Part shown: positions 54,720-64,000 of the stretch, in pieces
Position numbering within the stretch: position 1 is the first letter of the stretch
Layout: each line of letters begins with the position of its first letter
From: Massilia norwichensis
Lineage (GTDB): Bacteria; Pseudomonadota; Gammaproteobacteria; Burkholderiales; Burkholderiaceae_D
Direction: 5' to 3'
Assembly: GCF_024753245.1 (NCBI RefSeq)
Contig: NZ_JANUGX010000001.1
Coordinates: forward strand, 1-64,000
Length of the DNA: 64,000 nt
Position numbers and translations under genes: made by a program
Notes under the pieces: model-generated
The model's database searches: none
Seen by the model: the letters and a program-made list of their open reading frames with translations, nothing else
What the model was told of the DNA's origin: nothing

Positions 54720-55886
54720 TCAGAAGTTGAGGATGCCTCCCACGGAAACGCCGTTCATGCGCGCAGAGGGTCCGCCGAAGGATTCCGAGCGCGTGTGGCC
54801 GAGCTCGCCCACCAGGGTGACCGCCTTGTTCAGCGCGTAGTAGGCGCCGAGCGTCAGGTTGGCGTTCGACTTCAGGCCGAGGGTGGCGGGACCGTTGCGG
54901 CTATTGCGGCTCTGCCCGTAGTTGACGCCCAGCTTGAGCTGCTCGTTGCTCTTGACCATCGCCTGCACGAAGTAATGGGTCTGCTTCACGTCGCCGGAAT
55001 CGGCGTCCGACAGCAGGCCAAGGCCCTTGCCGCGCTGCAGGTTGGCCAGGAAGGAAAACTGCTCGTAGTCCATGGTCGCGCCGAGTTCGATGGCATTCAT
55101 GCGCAGATTGCCGGTGGTGGCCGGCACGGCTTCCTCGAAGTCCTGGGTCTTCAGGCCCAGCCAACCCTTGACCGGTCCGTAGGCGCCGGTGAACTGTACC
55201 TGGATCTGCGGCGTCGAGCGCGCCGAAAAGCGCGAAGGCGCGACGATGGGCGTGTCCGCCACCGGGCTCATCAGGCCGACGTCGACCCCGATCCCGTAAG
55301 GGAGCACGGCAGGCGCCGAGTACACCACCTGGCCGTAGTGGTTCAGGTAGGCGTAGCCGGCGCCGATGTGGCCGAGCGCCACCCGGCCGCGCTGGGTGGC
55401 CTGCACCGGCGCGCCCACGCCCTGGATCGTCATGTCGCCGAGGATCGCGTGCGAGCCGAAGATGCCATAGTCGCGCCCGAGCTTGAGCGTGCCCAGGTCC
55501 GGCCGGCCGAAGCTGAAGAAGGCCTGGCGCACGTCGACATCGTTGTTCTGCGCGATCGCGCTGTCGGTGGCGGTGTGGACGTAGATGCCGATCAGCGCCT
55601 TGACGTCCCAGCCGCCCTGGTTGATGGTGGCGGTCGTGACCAGCGCGCTCGGCAGCAGGCCATTGCCGATCGTGGTGCGGCGATCCCGGCCGCCGCAGCC
55701 GAGCGTGCGGCCGGCCAGCGCCAGGCCGCCGTCGTAGGCGCCATTGCATTTGACCACCGTGTAGTAGGCGTTGATATTGCCGCCGACGTCGACGGTCCAG
55801 TCGCCCGCCCTGATCTCGACGGCGTGGGCGGGCACGGTGGCGGTGGCGCCGGCGGTAAGCAGACTCAGCACGAGTATTTTCTTCAT
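54720..55886 (-). CDS. General gram-negative porin
   Basis: This 388-residue porin has a signal peptide (1-22, ending AHA), porin strands and the PEFG-like loop replaced by GRDYGIFGSHAILGDMTIQG. It ends in NF, the aromatic terminus needed for barrel assembly. The length fits betaproteobacterial trimeric porins. A GAGGAG site precedes the ATG. It stands alone; a 203-bp region upstream must hold its promoter. It converges on the TonB receptor gene. Confidence 0.88.
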   Translation of the reverse strand: MKKILVLSLLTAGATATVPAHAVEIRAGDWTVDVGGNINAYYTVVKCNGAYDGGLALAGRTLGCGGRDRRTTIGNGLLPSALVTTATINQGGWDVKALIGIYVHTATDSAIAQNNDVDVRQAFFSFGRPDLGTLKLGRDYGIFGSHAILGDMTIQGVGAPVQATQRGRVALGHIGAGYAYLNHYGQVVYSAPAVLPYGIGVDVGLMSPVADTPIVAPSRFSARSTPQIQVQFTGAYGPVKGWLGLKTQDFEEAVPATTGNLRMNAIELGATMDYEQFSFLANLQRGKGLGLLSDADSGDVKQTHYFVQAMVKSNEQLKLGVNYGQSRNSRNGPATLGLKSNANLTLGAYYALNKAVTLVGELGHTRSESFGGPSARMNGVSVGGILNF

Positions 55887-56089
55887 CGCTCATCTCCTCT
55901 TGTCGTTGTGGGGATCGACACATGGCCGACGCATCCCTGACAGAGGCAATAAGCGTACCCAGCGTGCATGAAGGGCAGAGGCGGTCGGGAAACCGGGAAA
56001 ATGTTCGTTAACTGAGCAGTATCTGTGCTGGTTGTGCCTGAGGCTGCTGCGCTGTTTCTGAACAGCTGAGTTACCAAGGCTCAGTGCGC

Positions 56090-56896
56090 TCAATGCGGCC
56101 GGACGTCATCCTTGAGGGCGGCCAAAGCCATCTTCTCGACCAGGCCGGGAGCGACCAGTTTAAGCAGCCTGCCCAACTTGCCCTTGCCCGTCATCACGAC
56201 TTCACGCTTGCGCTTCTCCATCCCCTCGACGATCAGGCGCGCGCATGCCTGCACCGTCATCGCCCCCTCCTCGCGCAAACCGCTGCTGCCCATCGGCTGT
56301 CCCAGCGCGTTGAAGCCGCGGTAGCGGATCCGGGTATCGACCACGCCCGGATAGGCGATCGTCACCGAGACGCCGGCGCCCTTCAATTCCGCGCGCAGGG
56401 CCTCGAAGAAGCCGGTCATCGCAAACTTGCTGGCGCTGTAGGCGGTGCGTCCCGGTACGCCGATCAGGCCGGCCAGCGAGGACACCGCGACGATCCGTCC
56501 GCGCGCCGCCTTCAGCGCCGGCAGCGCGGCCTGGGTGCACCACACGCTGCCCCACAGATTGATGCGCATCAGCTCTTCATACCAGCCGAGGTCCGGCACT
56601 TCCTCGAACAGCGAATGGGCCGAGCGGCCGGCATTGTTGACCAGCACGTCGATGCGACCGAAGCGCGCCAGCGCGGCATCGACCAGGCGCCGGCACTGGT
56701 CCTGGTCGGCGACGTCGGTCGGCACCGTCAGCAGCTGGGCGCCCAGCGCCGCGCACTGCCCGGCCACCTGCGCGAGCTTGCCGCTGTCGCGCGCGGCCAG
56801 CACCAGCGCCACGCCGGCGCCTTCCTTGGCCGCCAGCTGGCGCGCGATCTCGGCGCCGATGCCGTCCGAGCCGCCGGTGATGAGGACCACCCGCAT
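56090..56896 (-). CDS. SDR family oxidoreductase
   Basis: This 268-residue short-chain dehydrogenase has the cofactor loop GGSDGIGAEIA, NNAG, the catalytic Ser region VSSLAG and YSASK (YxxxK). The C-terminal extension of about 50 residues, rich in Lys and Leu, resembles DHRS7B-like SDRs that sit at membranes and act on lipids. Substrate unknown. It overlaps the SPFH gene stop by one base (TAATG), so it is coupled to the membrane-microdomain genes. Confidence 0.85.
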   Translation of the reverse strand: MRVVLITGGSDGIGAEIARQLAAKEGAGVALVLAARDSGKLAQVAGQCAALGAQLLTVPTDVADQDQCRRLVDAALARFGRIDVLVNNAGRSAHSLFEEVPDLGWYEELMRINLWGSVWCTQAALPALKAARGRIVAVSSLAGLIGVPGRTAYSASKFAMTGFFEALRAELKGAGVSVTIAYPGVVDTRIRYRGFNALGQPMGSSGLREEGAMTVQACARLIVEGMEKRKREVVMTGKGKLGRLLKLVAPGLVEKMALAALKDDVRPH

Positions 56897-57816
56897 TATT
56901 TCTGTGCCTTGACGATCTGCAGCGCGCTCGCGATCAAACCGCTCATCTCGCCCAGATTGGCCGGCACGATGATCGAATTGTTGGTCTTGGCCAGCTTGCC
57001 GAAGGCTTCGACGTATTCCTCGGCCACGCGCAGGTTGACGGCGTCGATGCCGCCCGGGCTGCGGATCGCATCGCCGACCTGGCGCAGCGCGGTCGCACTG
57101 GCGTCGGCCAGCGCCACGATGGCGGTCGCCTCGCCCTGGGCGCGGTTGATCGCGGCCTGCTTCTCGCCTTCGGAACGGGCGATGGCCGCCTCGCGCTCGC
57201 CGCTGGCGATGTTGATCTGTTCCTGGCGCCGGCCTTCGGAAGCGGCGATCAGGGCGCGCTTCTCGCGCTCGGCGGTGATCTGGCGCTGCATCGCGTGCAG
57301 GATCTCGGCCGGCGGGGTCAGGTCCTTGATCTCGTAGCGCAGCACCTTCACGCCCCAGTTGGCGGCCGATTCGTCGATCGCGTTGACGACCGTGGTGTTG
57401 ATGTGGTCGCGCTCCTCGAAGGTCTTGTCGAGCTCCATGCGGCCGATGACGGACCGCAGCGTGGTCTGGGCCAGCTGGGTGATCGCGGTGATGAAGTTGG
57501 ACGAGCCATACGAGGCGCGCATCGCGTCCGTCACCTGGAAGTACAGGATGCCGTCCACCTGCAGCTGGGTGTTGTCCTTGGTGATGCAGACCTGGGGCGG
57601 CACGTCGAGCGGGATCTCCTTCAGGCTGTGCTTGTAGGCGATGCGGTCGATGAAGGGCACGACGATGTTCAGGCCGGGCGCCAGCGTGGCGTGGTACTTG
57701 CCGAGACGCTCGACGACCCAGGCGTGCTGCTGGGGCACCACGTTGATGGTCTTGAACACGAACACCAGCGCGATGATGAAGATCACCAGCGCCACGGTAC
57801 CGAATGAGAATTCCAT
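56896..57816 (-). CDS. SPFH/band 7 (stomatin-paraslipin) protein
   Basis: This 306-residue stomatin-like protein has one N-terminal membrane helix (about 5-22), the SPFH domain (about 25-190, PQQHAWVVERLGKY, PGLNIVVPFIDRI) and an Ala/Glu-rich coiled coil (about 190-245). A C-terminal helix follows. Such proteins form membrane scaffolds and are usually encoded with NfeD, as here. ATG 57816 is preferred over 57822 for ribosome-site spacing. Confidence 0.93.
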   Translation of the reverse strand: MEFSFGTVALVIFIIALVFVFKTINVVPQQHAWVVERLGKYHATLAPGLNIVVPFIDRIAYKHSLKEIPLDVPPQVCITKDNTQLQVDGILYFQVTDAMRASYGSSNFITAITQLAQTTLRSVIGRMELDKTFEERDHINTTVVNAIDESAANWGVKVLRYEIKDLTPPAEILHAMQRQITAEREKRALIAASEGRRQEQINIASGEREAAIARSEGEKQAAINRAQGEATAIVALADASATALRQVGDAIRSPGGIDAVNLRVAEEYVEAFGKLAKTNNSIIVPANLGEMSGLIASALQIVKAQK

Positions 57817-57855
57817 GAGCATCCCTTATAAGTATCGTTATATTTGAAGCAAATC

Positions 57856-58287
57856 TTATGAATGCGCGGCGTTGGCCACCACCAGCCGGCTTCCCTGCAC
57901 CTCGACGATGCGGAAGTCGCCGGCCTGCGGCGTGGCGCCCTGGCCCAGTTCGACGTCCCACAGCGCGCCGCGGTACATGACCCGGGCGCGGCCGTTGTCC
58001 CAGGCCGGCACCGTCACGCGCTGGCCGATGTCGAGGTTGACGTTGCGGTCGCGCGACGCATCGTGCCGTGCCGGACGCCCGAAACGCGAGCGGTGCAGCA
58101 GGGCCGTCGCCAGCACGCCGACCGCGGCCGCGGCGATGGTCTGCACCGGGCCACCCGCACCCAGCAGGGCCACGACGCCGCCGACAGCCAATCCGATCGC
58201 GATCATCAATAAATAAAATGTCCCGGTGAACAGCTCCAGGATCACAAGCACGCCGGCCGCGGCCAGCCAGCCCATCCACTCAGCCAT
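57856..58287 (-). CDS. NfeD family protein
   Basis: This 143-residue short NfeD has two or three membrane helices (about 8-28, 30-45, 50-65) and a C-terminal OB-fold (RVTVPAWDNGRARVMYRGALWDVE). NfeD proteins partner with stomatin-like SPFH proteins; the SPFH gene follows 39 nt downstream. It has a strong AAGGAGGAG site. Promoter TTGACT/16 bp/TAGACT lies at 58353-58326. Confidence 0.9.
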   Translation of the reverse strand: MAEWMGWLAAAGVLVILELFTGTFYLLMIAIGLAVGGVVALLGAGGPVQTIAAAAVGVLATALLHRSRFGRPARHDASRDRNVNLDIGQRVTVPAWDNGRARVMYRGALWDVELGQGATPQAGDFRIVEVQGSRLVVANAAHS

Positions 58288-58325
58288 GGCTTCTCCTCCT
58301 TGTTTCCACGATGGACGACGAGGGC

Positions 58326-58353
58326 AGTCTACCGCGTCTGGTCAAAGAGTCAA
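58326..58353 (-). promoter_or_regulatory. Promoter of the nfeD-SPFH-SDR operon
   Basis: TTGACT (58353-58348) and TAGACT (58331-58326) are 16 bp apart on the minus strand, 38 nt upstream of the NfeD start. The -35 has five of six consensus bases and the -10 four. Confidence 0.5.
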
Positions 58354-58404
58354 CAGCCAAAAAACCACATGTAAATAGGGTTTTAGGTCGATATTTGATA
58401 CCAT

Positions 58405-59583
58405 ATGGAAATTATGCTCATCATCGTAAGCCTCCTGCTGGTGACGATGGCCCTGTCCGCCGTCATGCTGTTCGTGCTGTCCTCGCTGAGGAAGAGCGGC
58501 GCACGCGGTATCAGCGAGTGGTCGGTGGCGAATGCGATGGCGGTGGTGTCGATGCCGCTGTTCGCGGCGCGCGGCGCCGTTCCCGATTTCCTGTCGATCG
58601 AGGTCGCAAACACCCTCTTGCTGTCCACCACGGCGCTGATGCTGGCGGGCTTTCGCCGCTACCTGCATCTGCCGGTGCCCTGGTGGCGCCTGGGCGGCTG
58701 GGTCGCGCTGGGCCTGTTCCTGATCCTGCTGCTGCACCATGGTGTCGATTCGACGGGCGGACGGATCGTCGCGATGTCGCTGCTGCATGCGGTCCTGTGC
58801 CTGGAGATGGGCATGCTGCTCAAGCCGCAGCTGGGCCGCGCCAAGCGCCACTATCCGGTGCTGTTCACGCTCTACGCTTCCTTCGGCACGGCCGCGATGC
58901 AGCTGGTACGCGCGGCAGTCTACGCCGTTCCGCTGGCCGGCTTCCCTGTCCCCTGGAACGACACCGCCGTCAGCATGATCTTCTTCTCGATCGGCGCGCT
59001 GGCCCTGCCGGCGCTGACACTGGGCGCGGTGATGATGGCGAACGCCGACCTGGTCGCGCGCGCCCGCCACGCCGCCGACCACGACCACCTGACCGGCGCA
59101 CGCTCGCGCCGTGCCTTCTTCGAGCTGGCCGCGCGCGAGCAGGCGCGCGCGCTGCGCGCCGGCAGCCCGCTATCGGTGCTGCTGTTCGACGTCGACCACT
59201 TCAAGCGCATCAACGACACCCATGGCCACGCGACCGGCGACCGGGTGCTGGTCGACATCGTCGAACGTACCGAAGCGGTGGTGCGCGGGATCGACGTGGT
59301 GGCCCGCCTGGGCGGCGAGGAATTCGCGGTGCTGCTGCCGGATACCGACGCCGATACCGCGCTGCTGGTGGCCGAGCGCCTGCGCGACGGCCTCGAACGC
59401 CGGCCGGACGCCGCCGCCGGCATCGACGCCGGCTACACGGTCAGCATCGGCACCGCCACGCTCGGCGCCGGCGAAAGCATCGAGGCCATGCTGTCGCGTG
59501 CCGATGCCGCGTTGTACGCGGCCAAGGCGGGCGGGCGCAATACGGTCATCGATGCGCGCGCCCTGCCGGCAAAAGCGGTATAA
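58405..59583 (+). CDS. Diguanylate cyclase (membrane GGDEF protein)
   Basis: This 392-residue protein makes cyclic di-GMP. The first 215 residues hold six or seven hydrophobic segments that form a membrane sensor. The GGDEF domain (about 220-385) has an intact active site GGEEF (303-307). It also has the inhibitory I-site RxxD (RGID) five residues before it, so product feedback is expected. It is divergent from the nfeD operon. With bdcA this is the second cyclic di-GMP gene in the window. Confidence 0.93.
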   Translation: MEIMLIIVSLLLVTMALSAVMLFVLSSLRKSGARGISEWSVANAMAVVSMPLFAARGAVPDFLSIEVANTLLLSTTALMLAGFRRYLHLPVPWWRLGGWVALGLFLILLLHHGVDSTGGRIVAMSLLHAVLCLEMGMLLKPQLGRAKRHYPVLFTLYASFGTAAMQLVRAAVYAVPLAGFPVPWNDTAVSMIFFSIGALALPALTLGAVMMANADLVARARHAADHDHLTGARSRRAFFELAAREQARALRAGSPLSVLLFDVDHFKRINDTHGHATGDRVLVDIVERTEAVVRGIDVVARLGGEEFAVLLPDTDADTALLVAERLRDGLERRPDAAAGIDAGYTVSIGTATLGAGESIEAMLSRADAALYAAKAGGRNTVIDARALPAKAV

Positions 59584-59589
59584 GACAGC

Positions 59590-59922
59590 ATGCTCGCACT
59601 CGTCAAATACGGCGCCCTGTTCGCGCTCACCGCGCTGGCCGAGATCCTCGGCTGCTACCTGCCCTGGCTGGTGCTCAAGGCCGGCAAGAGCGCCTGGCTG
59701 CTGCTGCCGGCCTGCCTGTCGCTGGCGCTGTTCGCCTGGCTGCTGACCCTGCACCCGACCGCCGCCGGCCGCACCTATGCGGCGTATGGCGGCATGTATA
59801 TCGCCGTCGCCCTGCTCTGGCTGCGCTTCGTCGACGGCATCCCCCTGACCCGCTTCGACCTGCTCGGCGCCGGCCTCGCGCTGGCGGGCATGGCGGTGAT
59901 CGCGCTGCAGCCGCAGGGCTGA
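59590..59922 (+). CDS. YnfA family small membrane protein
   Basis: This 110-residue protein has four membrane helices and matches the YnfA/UPF0060 family ([45 protein letters not shown]). YnfA resembles small multidrug exporters in topology. It follows the cyclase gene by 6 nt and may share its transcript. It converges on the next SDR gene. Confidence 0.92.
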   Translation: MLALVKYGALFALTALAEILGCYLPWLVLKAGKSAWLLLPACLSLALFAWLLTLHPTAAGRTYAAYGGMYIAVALLWLRFVDGIPLTRFDLLGAGLALAGMAVIALQPQG

Positions 59923-59928
59923 CCGGGC

Positions 59929-60723
59929 TCAGGTCGCGAGCCGGTGCGCGACGAAACGGCTGACCCGGTCCGGTCCGGCCCCGCCCATCGCGTGCAGCAG
60001 GCGCGCCATCCAGCCCACCGGCCAGTGCACCTTGCCGTAGCCACGGTATTGCGCGGCCTTCAGCACCACCCTGGCCACATCTTCCGGGCGCAGGCGCACA
60101 CCCAGCCGGCGCACGCTGGCGGCGTCCATGCCGTCCACCATCGCGGTCTGCACGAACAGCGGCATCACGTCCATCACGCGGATGCCATCGCCCTGCCATT
60201 CGACGTTCAGCGCCTCGGTCAGCCCGCGCACCGCGAACTTGGTGGCCGAATACGTCGCCAGCGAGGCTTGCCCGTACTCCGCGGAAGCCGAGGACAGGTT
60301 GATCACGCGCGCGCCCGGCGTGCGCATCAGGTAGGGTTTGGCGATGTGGCAGCCGTTCAGCACACCCTTGACGTTGACGTCGACCAGCGCGTGGTGGCGC
60401 GCCAGCGAATTGTTCGTGAACGGTCCGGAGATCAGGATGCCGGCATTGTTGACCAGCAGGTCGAGGCGGCCGGCGCGGCGCATGAAGCTGGCCAGGGCGG
60501 TCTCCCAGCATGCCTCGCGGGTGACGTCGAGCCGGCAGGTCCAGGCATTTTCCGGGCCCAGTTCCTGCGCCAGCGCGGCCAGGGCGGTGTCGTCGATGTC
60601 GCCCAGGCCGACGAACCAGCCGCGCCGGACGAACAGAATGGCGGTGGCGCGGCCGATGCCGCTGGCGGCGCCGGTGATGAATGCGCAGGGGCGCTGGGTG
60701 GGGGTGCCGGTCATCTCGTGCAT
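59929..60723 (-). CDS. SDR family oxidoreductase
   Basis: This 264-residue short-chain dehydrogenase has the cofactor loop GAASGIGRA, NNAG, the LSSASAEYG serine region and YSATK (YxxxK). It may act on fatty or aromatic alcohols, but nothing pins down the substrate. ATG 60723 has a near-perfect AAGGAGG site; the frame is open further upstream through the ppsA terminator, which is not coding. It lies downstream of ppsA on the same strand. Confidence 0.86.
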   Translation of the reverse strand: MHEMTGTPTQRPCAFITGAASGIGRATAILFVRRGWFVGLGDIDDTALAALAQELGPENAWTCRLDVTREACWETALASFMRRAGRLDLLVNNAGILISGPFTNNSLARHHALVDVNVKGVLNGCHIAKPYLMRTPGARVINLSSASAEYGQASLATYSATKFAVRGLTEALNVEWQGDGIRVMDVMPLFVQTAMVDGMDAASVRRLGVRLRPEDVARVVLKAAQYRGYGKVHWPVGWMARLLHAMGGAGPDRVSRFVAHRLAT

Positions 60724-60779
60724 CTTGCCTCCTTGACTGAACAATAACAGTCTAGCAGCCTTGTGCGCGAAAAAGAAAA

Positions 60780-60809
60780 AACCCTCGCGGGCGCATGCCG
60801 GCGAGGGTT
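60780..60809 (-). terminator. ppsA terminator
   Basis: AACCCTCGC (60780-60788) and GCGAGGGTT (60801-60809) form a 9-bp stem with a 12-nt loop. On the minus strand it is followed by a T-rich run (complement of 60770-60781). It lies 18 nt after the ppsA stop and separates ppsA from the SDR gene. Confidence 0.82.
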
Positions 60810-60827
60810 CGATCGGCCAGGCGGTGC

Positions 60828-63272
<2,445 letters not shown>

Positions 63273-63455
63273 GATGAAACACCTTTTTTGATGATGGAAA
63301 TCTTTCGCGGATCGTCCAGGCCAACCATGCTTTCTTGTTATTCTTCGTGCCGTGGCCCACAATCCTTACTACCGTTGCCGAGCATTTTAACCCGCGTTTG
63401 TGCATTGCACCGTGTGGCCCCTGCAACTTTGTCATCATCTTAGCAAAAAGGCACC

Positions 63456-64000
63456 ATGACTCCTTCCAGCACACCGCCCAATCCGAACGCCGCCCGCACC
63501 GTTTTCTTCGTTTCCGACGGTACCGGCATCACGGCCGAGACCTTCGGCCACGCGGTGCTGAGCCAGTTCGAGATGCGCTTCCGCCAGATCCGCCTGCCCT
63601 TCATCGATACGATCGAGAAGGCCTACGACGCGGCGCGCCGCATCAACGACGTCGCCCTGTCCGACAACCAGCGCCCGATCGTGTTCTCGACCCTGGTCAA
63701 GCACGACCTGTCGAGCGTGATCCGCGCGGCCCAGGGCATGCACATGGATTTGTTCCAGACCTTCGTCGCGCCGCTCGAGCAGGAACTGGGCGTGAAGTCG
63801 ACCCACACCATCGGCCGCATCCACAACGTGGTCGACAGCGAGGAATACAAGAGCCGCATCGAGGCGATCAACTTCTCGCTGGCCCACGACGACGGCCAGT
63901 CGCACAAGAACCTGGCGGAGGCCGACGTGATCCTGGTCGGCGTCTCGCGCTCGGGCAAGACCCCGACCAGCCTGTACCTGGCGATGCAGTACGGGATCAA
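63456..64000 (+). CDS. ppsR: PEP synthase regulatory protein PpsR (partial)
   Basis: PpsR switches PEP synthase off and on by ADP-dependent phosphorylation and phosphate-dependent dephosphorylation. The first 181 residues are present; the gene continues beyond the right edge. Visible features are the family start RTVFFVSDGTGITAETFGHAVL (residues 14-35) and the P-loop GVSRSGKTPTS (162-172). ATG 63456 follows AAAAAGG. It is divergent from ppsA across 183 bp, the usual pairing of the two. Confidence 0.95.
   Translation, partial: MTPSSTPPNPNAARTVFFVSDGTGITAETFGHAVLSQFEMRFRQIRLPFIDTIEKAYDAARRINDVALSDNQRPIVFSTLVKHDLSSVIRAAQGMHMDLFQTFVAPLEQELGVKSTHTIGRIHNVVDSEEYKSRIEAINFSLAHDDGQSHKNLAEADVILVGVSRSGKTPTSLYLAMQYGI

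Overview
The window looks like a chromosomal segment of a high-GC betaproteobacterium of the family Oxalobacteraceae, most likely Massilia/Telluria-like. The evidence is the rRNA leader at the left edge, the order guaA-guaB / smpB-ratA-rnfH, the BdcA/BdcR pair, the codon usage and the large hopanoid locus. This placement rests on recognised protein families and gene order, not on a database search.

Left part (1-4.7 kb): the promoter and leader of an rRNA operon run off the left edge on the minus strand. A three-gene minus-strand operon follows (75-aa protein, metallo-beta-lactamase-fold protein, 200-aa unknown), facing a divergent ferritin-like diiron protein. Hopanoid region (3.7-20.9 kb): hpnA, ispH, hpnH-I-J-K-L, hpnM, hpnN, mlaA, hpnG, shc, hpnD and dxs. 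Together they cover isoprenoid precursor supply, presqualene diphosphate formation, cyclisation, side-chain addition and glycosylation, and lipid export to the outer membrane. hpnC and hpnE are not in the window.

21-31 kb: an ftsZ paralogue without the usual C-terminal peptide, then a packed minus-strand operon for osmotic adaptation (fused glucosylglycerol synthase/phosphatase, MscS channel, outer-membrane barrel, MarC). Next come a PBP7-like endopeptidase and a divergent OmpR-type two-component system; between them lie paired 11-bp direct-repeat sites. 31-32.3 kb: bdcA/bdcR with a TetR-type operator.

32.3-37.3 kb is an accessory patch of lower GC: an unknown membrane-protein operon, an orphan TadG/TadE/TadE-like module, and a decayed tyrosine-integrase fragment beside the 3' end of guaA. 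37.3-42.3 kb is conserved core: guaA, guaB, a DUF4124-like protein, rnfH, ratA, smpB.

42.4-51 kb: a 1378-residue CheB-CheR-PAS-kinase-receiver fusion, an amidohydrolase, a Bcr/CflA transporter, a second signal peptidase I, and a compact hcp-tai4-tae4 type VI secretion cassette whose hcp start site is buried in a long RNA hairpin. 51-56 kb: a Fur-controlled iron-uptake locus (TonB-dependent receptor, PepSY protein, small membrane protein) and a general porin. 56-64 kb: an SDR/SPFH/NfeD operon, a diguanylate cyclase, a YnfA protein, another SDR, ppsA and the start of its regulator ppsR, which runs off the right edge.

No tRNA gene, CRISPR array or intact insertion sequence was seen.
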